A stretch of DNA of 64,000 nt from Camarhynchus parvulus (GCF_901933205.1 NC_044597.1:2034126-2098125); one strand, 5' to 3'. Positions 53,314 to 63,682 are shown, counted from the first letter of the stretch. Notes: a model not told the origin generated them from the sequence alone. Made by a program: numbers and translations.

Positions 53314-53622
53314 ATGTCCTGCTGCAAGCCCTGTGACCCTTGCTGCCAGCCCTGTGGCCCCTGCCCGCTGGCCAGCAGCTGCAATGAGTGCTGTGTCAGG
53401 CAGTGCCAGAGCTCCCACATTGTCATTGAGCCGCCTGCTGTGCTGGTGACCCTGCCCGGCCCCATCCTCAGCTCCTCCCCACAGAACACCGCCGTGGGAT
53501 CCTCCACCTCTGCTGCTGTTGGCAACATCCTCAGCTGTGGCGGAGTGCCCATCAGCTCTGGGGGCTTTGACATCTCCTGCATCACCAACTGCTATGGCAG
53601 CAGTTGTTGTCGTCCCTGCTAA
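53314..53622 (+). CDS. K16: type A feather beta-keratin (102 aa)
   Basis: Tandem copy of K14 with one visible protein difference, SSHIVIE for SSHVVIE (residue 36). Shares SSSPQN and [12 protein letters not shown]; 17 Cys. Exon 2 starts at 53293; intron 52987-53292 is 306 bp, 3 bp longer than K14 through one more CTC unit. The intron has the TTTGGGTGCAGTGCTGC form, as in K18, not the K14 form. Confidence 0.96.
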   Translation: MSCCKPCDPCCQPCGPCPLASSCNECCVRQCQSSHIVIEPPAVLVTLPGPILSSSPQNTAVGSSTSAAVGNILSCGGVPISSGGFDISCITNCYGSSCCRPC

Positions 53623-53908
53623 ATCTGCTGGTGACATCCTTGGGCAAGAACCTCCACAACATCAGAATGTGGAGCTGCACTGAAGATGGATCTTTGGAAC
53701 AATGGATTTGTGCCCTTGATTTACTGCTCTTTTCTTCCGCTCTCTTCCCTTGCCTTCCCTTCCTGTCTGCACCACCCAATGCCAGCCTAGTGGGACCTGT
53801 TTGCCTCCCTCCATCCCTCTGCAGGCCTGGCAAATGGACACCCCCACTGTGCCCCCATGCCTGCTCTTGTTGTCCTCTTTCAGCTACCTCCTTCTCCTCC
53901 TTAGACTC

Positions 53909-53914
53909 AATAAA
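53909..53914 (+). terminator. K16 poly(A) signal AATAAA
   Basis: GACTCAATAAAGTTG, 287 nt after the stop. Confidence 0.9.
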
Positions 53915-54289
53915 GTTGTTTTGCACCCAAAGCTGGCCCTCTGCTTTCTCCTTCCTTGTGTGGGAACTCTTCCACCCAGCTCAGGGCAAGAGGTGGAGGA
54001 AGCCAAGGGTGGACACTCTGTGGTGGCCTTTTCTTTGTGCCTTTTCTATTGGAGCTCCCAAACACAGCCCTGGCTTCCCCTAAATAGTGATCATGAGCAG
54101 AAGACGATGTCATGGTGACATGGAATGGGAAACAGCAGTGCCTGCGGATATTCCACAATCTCCTTTCTTCAAACACCTACCACACATTAGTCTTCAGCTC
54201 AGCTCCTTAGTACACAGGCAGAGCTGAATTGTTACACAGGATGAAGTGAGCAGGAGGACGGAACCAAAACCAAAACCATCCTCCCACCA

Positions 54290-55593
54290 TGTTAAAGGAT
54301 GCCACTGATTTCTCTTCTGTATTTGGGAGAGGAGAAACTCCCCCATATTGCGGCCTCCACATCCCACACACCGTTAGCAGTTTCTCTCCACAATCCTCAT
54401 TTTCACTGACAGTATCCATTTCCCACAGTGCCTGGAAAATGGGGCAAAGGCCTCTGTGGTCAGTGGACTCCCCCATCCCCACAGACACAACAGAACCCTG
54501 TCACATCAAAGCCTCCACATGAGGCAGGAGCAAGGACCCTGGGAAACAGCTCAGACCCCCAAGACTGCCTGGAGGTGACATCCAAGGCATGGCCTGGCTT
54601 TGGGTTTGTCCTTGAGTGATGTGGGTGCCGTGGCCCTGTCCAGGTTCCTGCAGAGAAGGAACTGGGGGCTGAGTGTGTGTCAGTGGCTGGCACTGCTGGG
54701 CAGGGAAGGCCCTACAGGCCGTGCAATGGCTGGGCTGAGAGCTCAGCTCAGGCCCAGCTGTGCACACACAGCCAGGGCACTGACACACTGCCGGCCTGGC
54801 CAGGAGTGCTCAGAGATGAGCCCAGAGCACAGAGCCCAGCACACGGGCACAGCCACACGGGTAGGGGGGCTGCACATAAGGGCCCTGCCCTGTGCACAAC
54901 CATCCCCATGCAGGCCAGAGGCTCTCAGGGGCTGTTCCCAGCAGGGCACAAGCACAGGCATGTGCAGACACTGGCACACACTGGGCCACAGCCACACTGC
55001 CACGCACATGATTGTGGGGGAGCACATGGGGCAGAGGCCTGAGGAAGGGATGGCACTGAGGAGATGCTGGGGAGCTCCCAGTCAGAGCAGATTCTGGGAA
55101 CACCAAGCAGGACAGAAGCTCAGGCAGCAGTGCTACAGGAGTCTCATGCACTGTGAAGGCTGAGGACGAAGGCAATGAGGTGTTACCTCAAAGGCAAGGC
55201 ATGAAGGAGAGCCATTGGGTGATGAGCCAAAGACTGGAGGGCTGGGAGCAGATGAGGCACTTCCAGTCAGCAGGAACAGAAAATATCCAAACGACGGCCT
55301 CAGGCTGGCATCACCTGCCTCCTTGTGATCCCTTCTGCACTTAGTTCATGTCTCTTACCCACACTGACACAGCCTTGCCCCCAGGGACCATGGAATCTCG
55401 CATACCAGCACTCAGAAGAAGTGTCCGTGAGGGAATGGGAATGAGGTAAGCCAGGAAATGCAAAGTCATGGTAGAGGGAAAATCCAACTCATGCCATACC
55501 ATTCCCAGAGATCTTTCCATTCATTTGGGATCATGCAGGAATATCGTCACCTCCGCAGCACAAACTGTGGGCCCTGAGGCACTGTGGGGCCAG
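54290..55593 (+). repeat. Type B upstream module (K17 copy)
   Basis: Tandem duplicate of 49170-50474, with open frame 54600-55163. Differs at scattered positions only. Confidence 0.85.
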
Positions 55594-55660
55594 GATAAAA
55601 GGCAGCCCAGCTGGGGGCTCTCTCAACCACTTCTGTCACCTCCTGCTCCTTGGGAACCAG
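55594..55660 (+). promoter_or_regulatory. K17 GATAAAAGG box and exon 1
   Basis: GATAAAAGG at 55594-55602; exon end 55660; donor GTGAGT. Confidence 0.88.
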
Positions 55661-56050
55661 GTGAGTTGGAAGCCCCTTTCTCCTCCACCCTCTCCAAGAC
55701 AGCATTGAGCTTTCTGGCCCTTGTTGCTGCTCCTTGTTCTTCTGGGGCTGTTCTGCACTGGTGCTGGTGTGGGCAGAGGGCAGAGCGTGTGTTCTGGCCA
55801 GAGGCTGAGGCTGGGCTGAGGGGCTGATTCTCCTCCAGGTCAGGCAGGAGCAGAGCTGGGCCTGGCTGAGCTGGGAAGGAGCGTGCTGGGCTGGGGCAAA
55901 GGATGCCCAGGCTGGGGCTGGCCAGGCTGGAGCTGTGCAGGCAGCAGGGGCCTTGTGCTGCTGGGGGTGCCTTGCAGGCTGTGTCTGAGGTGTGCGTGTG
56001 CTCTGCTTCCTCCCTGCCCTCTGTGCCAGGTGCAGCGCCAGGCTCCAGAC

Positions 56051-56380
56051 ATGTCCTGCTCTGAGAAGTGCCAGCAGTGCCGGCCCTGTGAGCCTTGCTG
56101 CCAGCCCTGTGGCCCCTGCCCGCTGGCCAGCAGCTGCAATGAGTGCTGTGTCAGGCAGTGCCAGAGCTCCCACGTTGTCATTGAGCCGCCTGCTGTGCTG
56201 GTGACCCTGCCCGGCCCCATCCTCAGCTCCTTCCCACAGAACACCGCCGTGGGATCCTCCACCTCTGCTGCTGTTGGCAGCATCCTCAGCTCTGAGGGAG
56301 TGCCCATCAGCTCTGGGGGCTTTGACATCTCCTGCATCACCAACTGCTGTGGTGGCAGCAGATGCTGTCGTCCCTGCTAA
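56051..56380 (+). CDS. K17: type B feather beta-keratin (109 aa)
   Basis: Tandem copy of K15; tail [13 protein letters not shown], one Cys fewer than K15 and one more than K8 (18 Cys). GSILSSEG type B motif kept. Exon 2 starts at 56030; intron 55661-56029 (369 bp). The stop is TAA where the K15 stop is TAG. Its 3' UTR (AAGCCCTATCATGG.., TGCTAATGCATC) has diverged strongly from K15 despite the near-identical CDS. Confidence 0.95.
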   Translation: MSCSEKCQQCRPCEPCCQPCGPCPLASSCNECCVRQCQSSHVVIEPPAVLVTLPGPILSSFPQNTAVGSSTSAAVGSILSSEGVPISSGGFDISCITNCCGGSRCCRPC

Positions 56381-56662
56381 AGGTGGTGCCGCCAATATCC
56401 GCAGGGAAGAAGCCCTATCATGGTGCTGGAATGAAAATGGAGTTCTGGAACATCGGCTTTAAGGCTTTGCTCTATTGTCTCCTTCTTCTTCTCCTCTTTT
56501 TTATCTCCTTCCTTCTCTTTCTGTCACCACCATTCAATGGCACCCTACTGGGACCTGCTAGGTTCCTTCCCTTGGCCACCCAGGATGACAGACATGCTAA
56601 TGCATCTAACTTGCTGCTCTCGAGTGCCCCCTCTGATCCTCCATATTTTCTTCTTTTGACTC

Positions 56663-56668
56663 AATAAA
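56663..56668 (+). terminator. K17 poly(A) signal AATAAA
   Basis: GACTCAATAAAGTTCC, 283 nt after the stop. Confidence 0.9.
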
Positions 56669-56814
56669 GTTCCTTTTGCATTCAAACCTTGGCGTTTAAT
56701 TTCTACTTCTTTCTGTGACAACTCTTCCAGTTTGCTCATTTGAAAAAGTGTGGAGGAAGCACAGCGATGCAATCCCTGCAGTGCAATTTTATTTGCTCCT
56801 TTTCCCTTGGAGCT

Positions 56815-57035
56815 GACAAAGATGTTCCTCTCTGTGAGGATGGTGAGGCATTGTATTAACATGTCCAGAATAGTCTGGATGCCCCAACCCTGGAAGTGTG
56901 CAAGACAAGGTTGGAAAAACCTGGAGCAAGCTGGTGTAGTGGGTGGCATCATTGCCCCTCTGTTGAGTGTAGGAGGATGGGAAAAAATGGGCTTGAAGTT
57001 GCCTTCCAGCCCCAAATATTTCTAATTAAATCTGC
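56815..57035 (+). mobile_element. CR1 LINE fragment
   Basis: Third plus-array copy: GTGAGGATGGTGAGGCATTG, GGAGCAAGCTGGTGTAGTGG. More diverged than the copies at 46.7 and 51.8 kb. Confidence 0.83.
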
Positions 57036-58015
57036 TTTCATAGAGGCATCAGCAGTGGGACAAATGTACTCAGTGCTGGGCAGTGCTGAGTCCCCTTTGG
57101 ACACAGCTGGAGCCGACTCAGTCAGAGATGGCTGGAGCCACTGGACTCTTCTCACAGAGCCCATTCCTGCAGCCTTAGTTACAAAGTGTGCCATCATGAG
57201 CAACCATGAGACAGGAGGAAGCCCTGCTTCCTGGGAAATTGCCAGCCATCACTTCCTGAGGGAAGGAGGCCATACATTAATTTTCTTTCCTGGTGTACTG
57301 GTGCCTGCATAATCTTTCCCTTTAGCTTTAGTAAACTGCCTTCTATCAAGTGTCATGTTGTTATCAGTTTGGTTTTATCTTGTCTTACTGCCTCAGAAAG
57401 GGCATTGACAGAGCAGCTTGCTGGGCACCATCCATCCAACCAAGGGCCACCAAGCACAGCTTGCAGTCCAGCCCAGGACAAGAGCAGGAATGAGCTGCAG
57501 AAGTGGGCATGGAGTGCTGACCAAAGGGAGCGGTAATAGAGGGGAAGCAAGACCACAAAGAACACCTTCTGTCGCCTATCCATTCCCAAAATGGGCCAGG
57601 AAAACAGGCTGCATGCGAAAACTCATGGGATGTCACAAAGGGATGCGGGAGAGATGGGCAGGGATACAGGAAGAATGAGAGTGATGCCCTGAGAGCTTTG
57701 CCACAAAGAAATCCACAGGAATGACAAAAGTTTGGGTCATGTGCCTGCATGGAATGCCACCAGACCATGATCTGAGCATTCTGCCTACTCTGACGTGTTT
57801 ATATCCTGGAAATACTTGGATCTCTCATTCCTGGCCCCAAAAGGAGTCTTTAGATAGGAACGCACAGGGCAGCTGCCAGGAAATAGAGGCTGCAGTGCAG
57901 GAAACCAGGACACAGCCCCTACCATTAACTGGGATGGTGCACATTTGACATGAGCCGGTCAGGAAATGATGGCTTCCACTAAGGTGCCTGTTGGCCTGAG
58001 GCAGGGCAGGACTGC

Positions 58016-58082
58016 TATAAAAGGCAGCCCAAGTCTCTGCTCTCTCATCCACTTCTCTCACCTCCTCCTCTTCACGATTCAG
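58016..58082 (+). promoter_or_regulatory. K18 TATA box and non-coding exon 1
   Basis: TATAAAAGG at 58016-58024; exon end 58082 (CACGATTCAG, a G>C change against GGAATCAG); donor GTGAGT. Confidence 0.88.
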
Positions 58083-58405
58083 GTGAGTGCAAAGCGTCTT
58101 CTCCCCTTCTGCTGCTGCTTCAAGAGCAGCTCTTGCCTGACTGGAGGTCTCAGCTGAGAGGGGCTACAAGAGCCCAGGGCTGGGAGCTGCTTGTGCTGGG
58201 AGAGGGCAGGGGAGAGAAGGTCTTGTGCAGACAGAGAGAGGCTGGGACTTGGCTGAGGTGGCTGCTGGGCTTTGTGCTGGGCACTGCAATGTGGGCCAGG
58301 AGGTGCCTTGGCTGCAGGGTGTTTGGGTGCAGTGCTGCTTCTCATGTGTCCTCACTTTGTGCTTCTCCCTTCCCTCTGTGCCAGGTGCACCTGTGACCCT
58401 GAGCC

Positions 58406-58714
58406 ATGTCCTGCTGCAAGCCCTGTGACCCTTGCTGCCAGCCCTGTGGCCCCTGCCCGCTGGCCAGCAGCTGCAATGAGTGCTGTGTCAGGCAGTGCCA
58501 GAGCTCCCACGTTGTCATTGAACCCTCCCCTGTGCTGGTGACCCTGCCTGGCCCCATCCTCAGCTCCTTCCCACAGAACACCGCCGTGGGATCCTCCACC
58601 TCTGCTGCTGTTGGCAACATCCTCAGCTGTGGCGGAGTGCCCATCAGCTCTGGGGGCTTTGACATCTCCTGCATCACCAACTGCTATGGCAGCAGTTGTT
58701 GTCGTCCCTGCTAA
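58406..58714 (+). CDS. K18: type A feather beta-keratin (102 aa), mosaic
   Basis: Flanks, 3' UTR and tail ([12 protein letters not shown]) place it in the array with K14 and K16, but the beta region reads IEPSPVLV and SSFPQN as in K4-K6 and K19 (array sisters: IEPPAVLV and SSSPQN). The foreign stretch covers roughly 58518-58580 at DNA level (GAACCCTCCCCTGTG, CTGCCTGGCC) and matches K19, so a conversion tract is likely. Intron 58083-58384, exon 2 from 58385. 17 Cys. Confidence 0.96.
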   Translation: MSCCKPCDPCCQPCGPCPLASSCNECCVRQCQSSHVVIEPSPVLVTLPGPILSSFPQNTAVGSSTSAAVGNILSCGGVPISSGGFDISCITNCYGSSCCRPC

Positions 58715-59000
58715 ATCTGCTGCCAACCTACTTGGGCAAGAACCTCCACAACCTCAGAACATGGAGCTGCACTGAAGATGGATCTTTGGAACAATGGATT
58801 TGTGCCCTTGATTTACTGCTCTTTGCTTCCACTCTCTTCCCTTGCCTTCCCTTCCTGTCTGCACCACCCAATGCCAGCCTAGTGGGACCTGTTTGCCTCC
58901 CTCCCTCCCTCTGCAGGCCTGGCAAATGGACACCCCCACTCTGCCCCCATAGCTGCTCTTGTTGTCCTCTTTCAGCTACCTCCTTCTCTTCCTTAGACTC

Positions 59001-59006
59001 AATAAA
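59001..59006 (+). terminator. K18 poly(A) signal AATAAA
   Basis: GACTCAATAAAGTTG, 287 nt after the stop. Confidence 0.9.
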
Positions 59007-59785
59007 GTTGTTTTGCATCCAAAGCTGGCATTCTCCTTTCTCCTTCCTTGTGTGGGAACTCTTCCACCCAGCTCAGGGCAAAAGGGGGAGGAAGTCAAGG
59101 GTGGACACTCTGTGGTGGCCTTTACTTTGTGCCTTTTCTATTGGAGCTCCCAAATACATCCCTGGCTTCCCCAAAAATGTGATCATCAGGAGAGGATGAT
59201 GTCAAATGGTGACAGGAAGGGGAATTGGAATCAGCAGTGACTGGGATAGTCCACATCGTCCTCTCTTCAAACACCACTCTCACATTCCCCTTCTGCTCAG
59301 GTTTCAACCAGACAAGCTGGGGTGAGCGATTTCACAGGATCAGCTGAGCATGGGGAGAGAACCAAAACCATCTTCCTACCGTGTTGGAGGCTGACATATT
59401 TTCCCCTTCTGGATGTGGGAGAGGATGAACTTTCCCATCCTCTTGTCTCTACCTCCCAGACATGGTCAACACTTTCTCCATATCACTCATTCTCTTTGAC
59501 AGCATCAATTTCCCATGGCTACTGGATAATGGGGCAAAGGCCAATGTGGCCAGTGGACTCCTCTATCCCCACAAAACCATCAGAACCCTGTCACCTCAAA
59601 GCCTCCCTATGAGGCAGGTGCAAGGACCCTAAGAAACAGCTGAGAGCCCCAAGGCTGCCTGGAGGTGGCATCCAAGGCATGGCCTGGGTTTGGGATTATT
59701 CTTGAGAAATGTGGGTGCCGTGGCCCTGTCCAGGTTCCTGCAGAGAAGGAACTGGGGGCTGAGTGTGTGTCAGTGGCTGGCACTG

Positions 59786-59917
59786 GCTGGATCCTCCACC
59801 TCTGCTGCTGTTGGCAGCATCCTCAGCTCTGAAAGGGTGCCCATCAACCCAGGGGGATTTGACATCTCCTGCATCACCAGCTGCCATGATTGCAGCAGGA
59901 GATGCCCATCTTGCTAA
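59786..59917 (+). pseudogene. 5'-truncated beta-keratin fused to array DNA
   Basis: Only the C-terminal 43 codons of a keratin remain: [21 protein letters not shown] then [21 protein letters not shown] and TAA. The N-terminal arm, the core [13 protein letters not shown], exon 1 and the promoter are absent. Immediately upstream is the type B upstream module (GGGGGCTGAGTGTGTGTCAG, GTGGCTGGCACTG), and the frame happens to stay open into it from 59690. The substitutions and tail (CSRRCPSC) and the 3' flank GATGATTCCAG point to a K1-like source. Downstream, a GTCTTCAAATTCTACTGC block stands where a poly(A) signal would be. Not expected to be functional. Confidence 0.85.
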
Positions 59918-60331
59918 AGACTCCAGTGAAAGACCAGACAAGGCGCTCAGATGATGATTCCAGACTCCAAGTAATGGTATCGTGGCCATGGCTTTCAGAA
60001 GGGCTAAACACGTGCCTCCTGTCCTTCAAAGGGAAACCTCTTCAGAAAGAACCGGCCTAGACAGTCTGAAAACATGGTCCATGCCTCCCATTCCTTTCCA
60101 CTTCTTTCTCCTTTCCCAAGTTTTCCTTTTTTATTTTCTCCTTTTTTTCAGCCCTGATCTTTATCCTTGATCCTAGAATAGCCTAGGGCAGATTTCCCTC
60201 ACTTGTGCCTCTTTTGGGGACTGACCTTGGGCTGTCCATGCTGAGTTTTTTCACTCTTGCCTTCTCTCCAAAATTTATTTTTTTTCTTTAGAGTCTTCAA
60301 ATTCTACTGCATTCCAGCTTCTGGCTCTGTG
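59918..60331. other. 3' flank of the truncated keratin, no gene
   Basis: Decayed keratin 3' UTR (GATGATTCCAGACTCCAAG as in K1; CATTCCAGCTTCTGGCTCTG as after K3). No intact poly(A) signal. Confidence 0.6.
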
Positions 60332-60957
60332 TGTCTTGGGGTGGTTTTACCATGATTAGTCTATTCCCTTATCATGGGCTTCGTGCCCCAGAAATGGTTG
60401 CTTTATCTCAAAGGTTGGTGCCAGGGGAGGGAGGAGCATTCAGTTCTTCAGCAGGCTTTTTCAAACCTCACTCCCCAAGTGTCAGGAGTGCTGTGCAGTC
60501 TGATTTTTTTTGCTTGGTCTGCTTGTTGTTTGGTTTTTTTTGTTAGTTTAGGCAGGAAGGTTTTTTCCCTTCCTGTTTTATCTGCTGTGAAGAGGGGACC
60601 AAAACCAGGGATTCACCAGGTTCCCATCTGTTTTCCCAAGAAGCTGCGTGAAACTTCAGATTTTTTTTCCCCCGAGACAGGAGCCAGTGCCATCTTTCTC
60701 CTCACCATGTGGCAGGCTGTTGTGGTTTTTTTTTTTCCCTTTGCCCGGCATTTTGTTGTTTTTTTTTCTGGTGGGGAGAGGGGAAGGAAGGGGGAGAGCA
60801 AGGTCTGATAGTTCAATATCTAAAATTTATTTATCTTTTCCCATGCAGTGTGGGCACTCTGTCAATAAATGGTTGGGGTTTTCTTCACTTTCATTCACTA
60901 GCATTTATTTCTTATTTGTGGAAAGTGATTGCTGGAACTAGTTTTTTAGACTAAACA
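60332..60957 (+). mobile_element. LTR-like element
   Basis: Starts TGTCTTGGGGTGGTTTTACC directly at the position where keratin 3' homology stops, and ends near ..GACTAAACA. CAATAAATGG near 60862 followed by TTCTTCACTTTCATTCA resembles an LTR poly(A)/U5 region. Many poly-T runs. No target duplication was found, so ends are approximate. Confidence 0.55.
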
Positions 60958-61300
60958 CTCATTCAAGAGTGTTTTTCACCTAAAATTGCCTCTAAACTGG
61001 GACAGTGTGGTCCTTTCCTGTCTGGATCCTCATTAAACATGTCCTGCAAGAAAGGGTACACCACAAGCACAAAAGCCAAATGACAGCATTGCCCACTGTC
61101 CTCTGAGGGGAGCAGTGGGAGAAAGAGATTTGCTTCTGCTGGCACACACAGAAATCAGAAAAATGCTGTATAAATGAAAAACACTAAAGACACTTCTCAT
61201 TACCATAATTGTTACAAAACATCAGAGACCTTAACTAGCTTTCAGACGCACCCAGCTGCTGTCTCACTCTCCATCTTTTATGGGTCATGGGAAAGTAACT
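60958..61300. other. Intergenic, nothing recognised
   Basis: About 340 bp without repeat, keratin or coding signature. Confidence 0.5.
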
Positions 61301-62640
61301 TGAAAAAGGTTGTGAGTTAAGGTAAAAACAGTAGGATTACTCACCATCACCATCAGAGGAAAAAACAGGCTTGACTTGGAGAGCATTCACCCTATTGTGA
61401 GAGACAGGGGAAAAAAAGCACTAAAATGCCTTTACTCCATCCCCACCTCTTTTTCTTTCTTTTCCTCTTCTTTGTTCCTGGTTCTTCTATTTCCACCACC
61501 CTTAAGCAGCACAGTGGGATGCAGAATGGAGGGTTCCAGTTGGAATGCAACAGTTTCTTTCTGTGCAATACTGCCAGACCTGCATAAAAAAATGAAGCAG
61601 AAATTCATCAGTTTGTCCTAAGTCACATTTTCCTGCTCCCAAGGCAAGGTTGCTAGGCCCTGAGATTCAGTTTTTTTGGGAGGGGGGATATAGAAAACCT
61701 GGGCTAGAAAACCCAAGGAGTTTGACTCAAAGCTGTTGACTTCTCCAGAGAAACTCCTACATCTCACAGCAGAGCAATACAGGAACATGGTGCCTTCAGT
61801 TGAAGACATACTTGTAGGAAGGTCTCAACCTTTGCCTCAGCACCAGGTTGCTGAGCTGTAGAAGTGCATCTTGCACTGACCCTGACATGAGGAGGCTGTG
61901 TCCCATCTTGATCACCAGCAGCACTGCACCAGAAAGGATTGATTCAGGGCTGACAGCCTGCCGAGGCCAGAAAGATTTATTGGCCTTTCTCCCTGAATAT
62001 AAAGCAAGAAAGGAAGGGTGCAGGAGGCAGAGGCTGTGTTTCAGTTCTCTGGACACTTCTCTGCAAGGCCAAAGGCTGCACCATTCAGATGTAAATTGGC
62101 TTCTTCTACAAGTGCAAGGGGCAGCACTGTGGGGCTCAAGGGCTCACCAGAGTCCTCTGGCCATGACCTGCACATGCTTCCAGGATGAGGGTTCCCAGCT
62201 CAGACAGACACACGAGGGCTTACAGATATTTGCATGGAGCCAAACAAAAATATGTACACTCATATAAAGCCAAGAAGCATCACCAGCTAGAAACTCTGCT
62301 GTGGAGATACAGTATGTCCCCTCATATGGGAGTCCTTGGGCACGTGGAAGTGAAGCACAAGAGTGATGCTCATTTCCTGACAATTTGGACAAAAATAAAC
62401 CCACAGGAATGACACAGGTCAACATTACCTGTCTATATGGGATGCCACTGGCCCTTGATCAGAGTCTTCTGCCTGTGCTGACGTCATTCTGCCCTGGAAA
62501 TCATAGAACCTCTCACACCACCACTTAGAGAAGTAGTAATTCATATAGGAAAGCATGAGGAATTAGCCAGGAAATGAAAAGGCAGCAGTGCAGGAAAAGA
62601 GGACACAGCCCAAACAATTACCTGGAATGGTGCACATTTG
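61301..62640 (+). repeat. Type A distal upstream module (K19 copy)
   Basis: Most complete copy of the upstream module: matches 20440-21300 (before K6) in its first half and 24285-24560 and 31190-31420 (before K7 and K9) in its second half. Ends in the CCTGGAAATCATAG.. and AATGGTGCACATTTGACATGA blocks seen before every type A TATA box. Confidence 0.75.
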
Positions 62641-62707
62641 ACATGACCTGGCCAGAAAATTATTAGTTCTACTAAGTGTCTCTGGGCAGGAGGCAGGGCA
62701 GGACTGC

Positions 62708-62774
62708 TATAAAAGGCAGCCCAAGTCTCTGCTTCTTCATCCACTTCTCTCACCTCCTCCTGCTCAGGAATCAG
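62708..62774 (+). promoter_or_regulatory. K19 TATA box and non-coding exon 1
   Basis: TATAAAAGG at 62708-62716; leader has CTTCTTCATCC for CTCTCTCATCC; exon end 62774; donor GTGAGT. Confidence 0.88.
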
Positions 62775-63098
62775 GTGAGTGCAAAGCCTCTGCTCCTGCT
62801 GCTGCTCCTGCTTCAAGAGCAGCTCTTGCCTGGCTGGAGGTCTCAGCTGAGAGGGGCTACAAGAGCCCAGGGCTGGGAGCTGCTTGTGCTGGGAGAGGGC
62901 AGGGGAGAGAAGGTCTTGTGCAGACAGAGAGAGGCTGGGACTTGGCTGAGGTGGCTCCTGGGCTTTGAGCTGGGCACTGCAATGTGGGCCAGGAGGTGCC
63001 TTGGCTGCAGGGTGTTTGGGTGCAGTGCTGCTTCTCATGTGTCCTCACTTTGTGCTTCTCTCTTCCCTCTGTGCCAGGTGCACCTGTGACCTTGAGCC

Positions 63099-63407
63099 AT
63101 GTCCTGCTGCAAGCCCTGTGACCCTTGCTGCCAGCCTTGTGGCCCCTGCCCGCTGGCCAGCAGCTGCAATGAGTGCTGTGTCAGGCAGTGCCAGAGCTCC
63201 CACGTTGTCATTGAACCCTCCCCTGTGCTGGTGACCCTGCCTGGCCCCATCCTCAGCTCCTTCCCACAGAACACCGCCGTGGGATCCTCCACCTCTGCTG
63301 CTGTTGGCAACATCCTCAGCTGTGGCGGAGTGCCCATCAGCTCTGGGGGCTTTGACATCTCCTGCATCACCAACTGCTATGGTGGCAGCAGGTGCCGTCC
63401 CTGCTAA
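63099..63407 (+). CDS. K19: type A feather beta-keratin (102 aa)
   Basis: Protein appears identical to K4 ([37 protein letters not shown]; 16 Cys), on the opposite strand almost 49 kb away. The intron uses the array-type acceptor TGTGCCAG (exon 2 from 63078), unlike the K4 ATCCTAG, while the 3' UTR and the ATTAAA signal match K4. So its 5' and 3' halves have different nearest relatives. Intron 62775-63077. Confidence 0.96.
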   Translation: MSCCKPCDPCCQPCGPCPLASSCNECCVRQCQSSHVVIEPSPVLVTLPGPILSSFPQNTAVGSSTSAAVGNILSCGGVPISSGGFDISCITNCYGGSRCRPC

Positions 63408-63676
63408 AGCTGCTGGCAATCTCTTCCGGCAAGAATTCCCAAGGCTTCAACACATGGTTTTGGGCAGAATATAGTGCTTCAGAAATTGTATTTAGAACTT
63501 TGGACCATCCCTTCCTTGGTCTATTCTCTTCTCCTTTTCTCCCCCATGCAGTCTAGTGTGGACCTGCCGTCCTTCCTACCTCTGCTGAGCAGTGCAAAAA
63601 ACACCACATGGGAGCTCCATCTTAGTGGCTGCTCCTGGTTCTCTCTGTGAGCCATCTCCTTTTCTTCTCTAAACTT

Positions 63677-63682
63677 ATTAAA
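63677..63682 (+). terminator. K19 poly(A) signal ATTAAA
   Basis: CTTATTAAAATTGTCTTGC, 270 nt after the stop; same variant as in K4. Confidence 0.86.

Larger units (their letters stand above)
51808..56920 (+). repeat. Plus-strand tandem unit 2 (K16, K17)
   Basis: Second copy of the 5.12-kb unit; the first kilobase appears identical to 46690-47700 apart from scattered single bases. Differences rise toward the right end (K17 3' UTR). Confidence 0.92.
56921..59785 (+). repeat. Plus-strand tandem unit 3, truncated (K18)
   Basis: Contains the type A half and the start of the type B upstream module (59640-59785), then breaks and fuses to a keratin pseudogene. The expected third type B gene is missing. 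Confidence 0.88.
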
